This document shows positions 63,688-64,000 of a stretch of DNA of 64,000 bases, piece after piece. The stretch's first letter is position 1. Each line of letters opens with the position of its first letter. Source of the DNA: Pilasporangium apinafurcum (lineage: Eukaryota > Oomycota > Peronosporomycetes > Pythiales > Pythiaceae); NCBI GenBank assembly GCA_001600495.1, contig BCKE01000067.1:108896-172895 (forward strand). Direction: 5' to 3'. Both the position numbers and the translations under genes were made by a program. The notes beneath the pieces are model-generated. The model worked only from the letters and a program-made list of their open reading frames with translations. It made no database searches and was not told the origin of the DNA.

Positions 63688-64000
63688 GTTTCCTTCTTGT
63701 TCGTGTTGTAGTATGAATGATGGTCACAAACTTAGGCTACGTATCCCTTATTTAATCATAATACTAGGTATTGAGGGATTCAAGCTCAAAACAGGGGACA
63801 ATAATTTGTGAGTCATCTTCCTTATGCCTCACAAATATCGAGCATATGGTAAATATTGTAAAAAGGTCATATGAGGTACCATTTGGTAACAAGGACGATC
63901 TTTGTTTCGAAGAAACAACCAAGGGACAATAAAATAGGAGCCTGATCGGCTGACACCCCAAAATTGATCCGTCGACACTCCCCCTGCATCACACACCCAA
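63688..64000. other. Right end of window
   Basis: 313 bp upstream of the Josephin gene. No gene is seen. Confidence 0.4.

Overview
This window is nuclear DNA of an oomycete (water mould). The evidence is eukaryotic gene structure with short GT-AG introns (about 70 to 130 nt), mitochondrial-type enzymes with transit peptides, flagellar genes (ARL3, a SHIPPO-repeat protein, a WDR19-like propeller), a TKL receptor-like kinase, and start-site elements matching the oomycete Inr plus FPR core promoter (TCATTYNN followed by CAWTTT-like sequence). The species cannot be fixed from sequence alone. No tRNA, rRNA or CRISPR array was found.

Layout. 0-2.4 kb: an aminopropyltransferase (thermospermine synthase type) converges on mitochondrial EF-Ts. 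2.5-12.3 kb: a lineage-specific cluster of one gene family, with six intact copies and one relic. Three copies are identical over about 660 bp, one of them inverted, and all intact copies carry the Inr-FPR promoter. 12.75-16.73 kb: a decayed Tc1/mariner-like transposon with terminal inverted repeats that carries both a DDE transposase remnant and a broken Fanzor (eukaryotic TnpB relative) gene. 16.7-18.9 kb: no recognisable gene. 18.9-29.2 kb: a MYB SHAQKYF-type factor, an eight-cysteine surface protein, an FKBP8-like cochaperone (3 exons), a dynamin-like GTPase and a 1210-residue membrane protein of unknown function (2 exons). 29.2-34.5 kb: gene-poor, with two eight-cysteine surface proteins and one relic. 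34.7-54.2 kb: gene-dense housekeeping and flagellar block with a PXK/SLOB-like pseudokinase, succinyl-CoA ligase beta, ARL3, a coiled-coil protein, phosphatase inhibitor 2, a SHIPPO protein, a VIT-family transporter, a truncated WDR19-like protein, a cyclic-nucleotide-binding protein and propionyl-CoA carboxylase alpha. 54.5-64 kb: two more eight-cysteine proteins, a receptor-like kinase bracketed by diverged direct repeats, a thioredoxin-fold protein and a five-exon Josephin deubiquitinase assembled here from short exons.

How the genes relate. Propionyl-CoA carboxylase and succinyl-CoA ligase lie at either end of the propionate-to-succinate route in the mitochondrion, and EF-Ts serves mitochondrial translation. 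ARL3, the SHIPPO protein and the WDR19-like protein point to flagellate zoospores. The N-terminally myristoylable family and the GPI-type eight-cysteine family are accessory, fast-evolving genes present in many copies with relics.

Most distinctive items: the transposon carrying a Fanzor whose first RuvC aspartate reads as asparagine; the homogenised MGSYLS family cluster; and the short WDR19-like protein that ends in a transmembrane segment.
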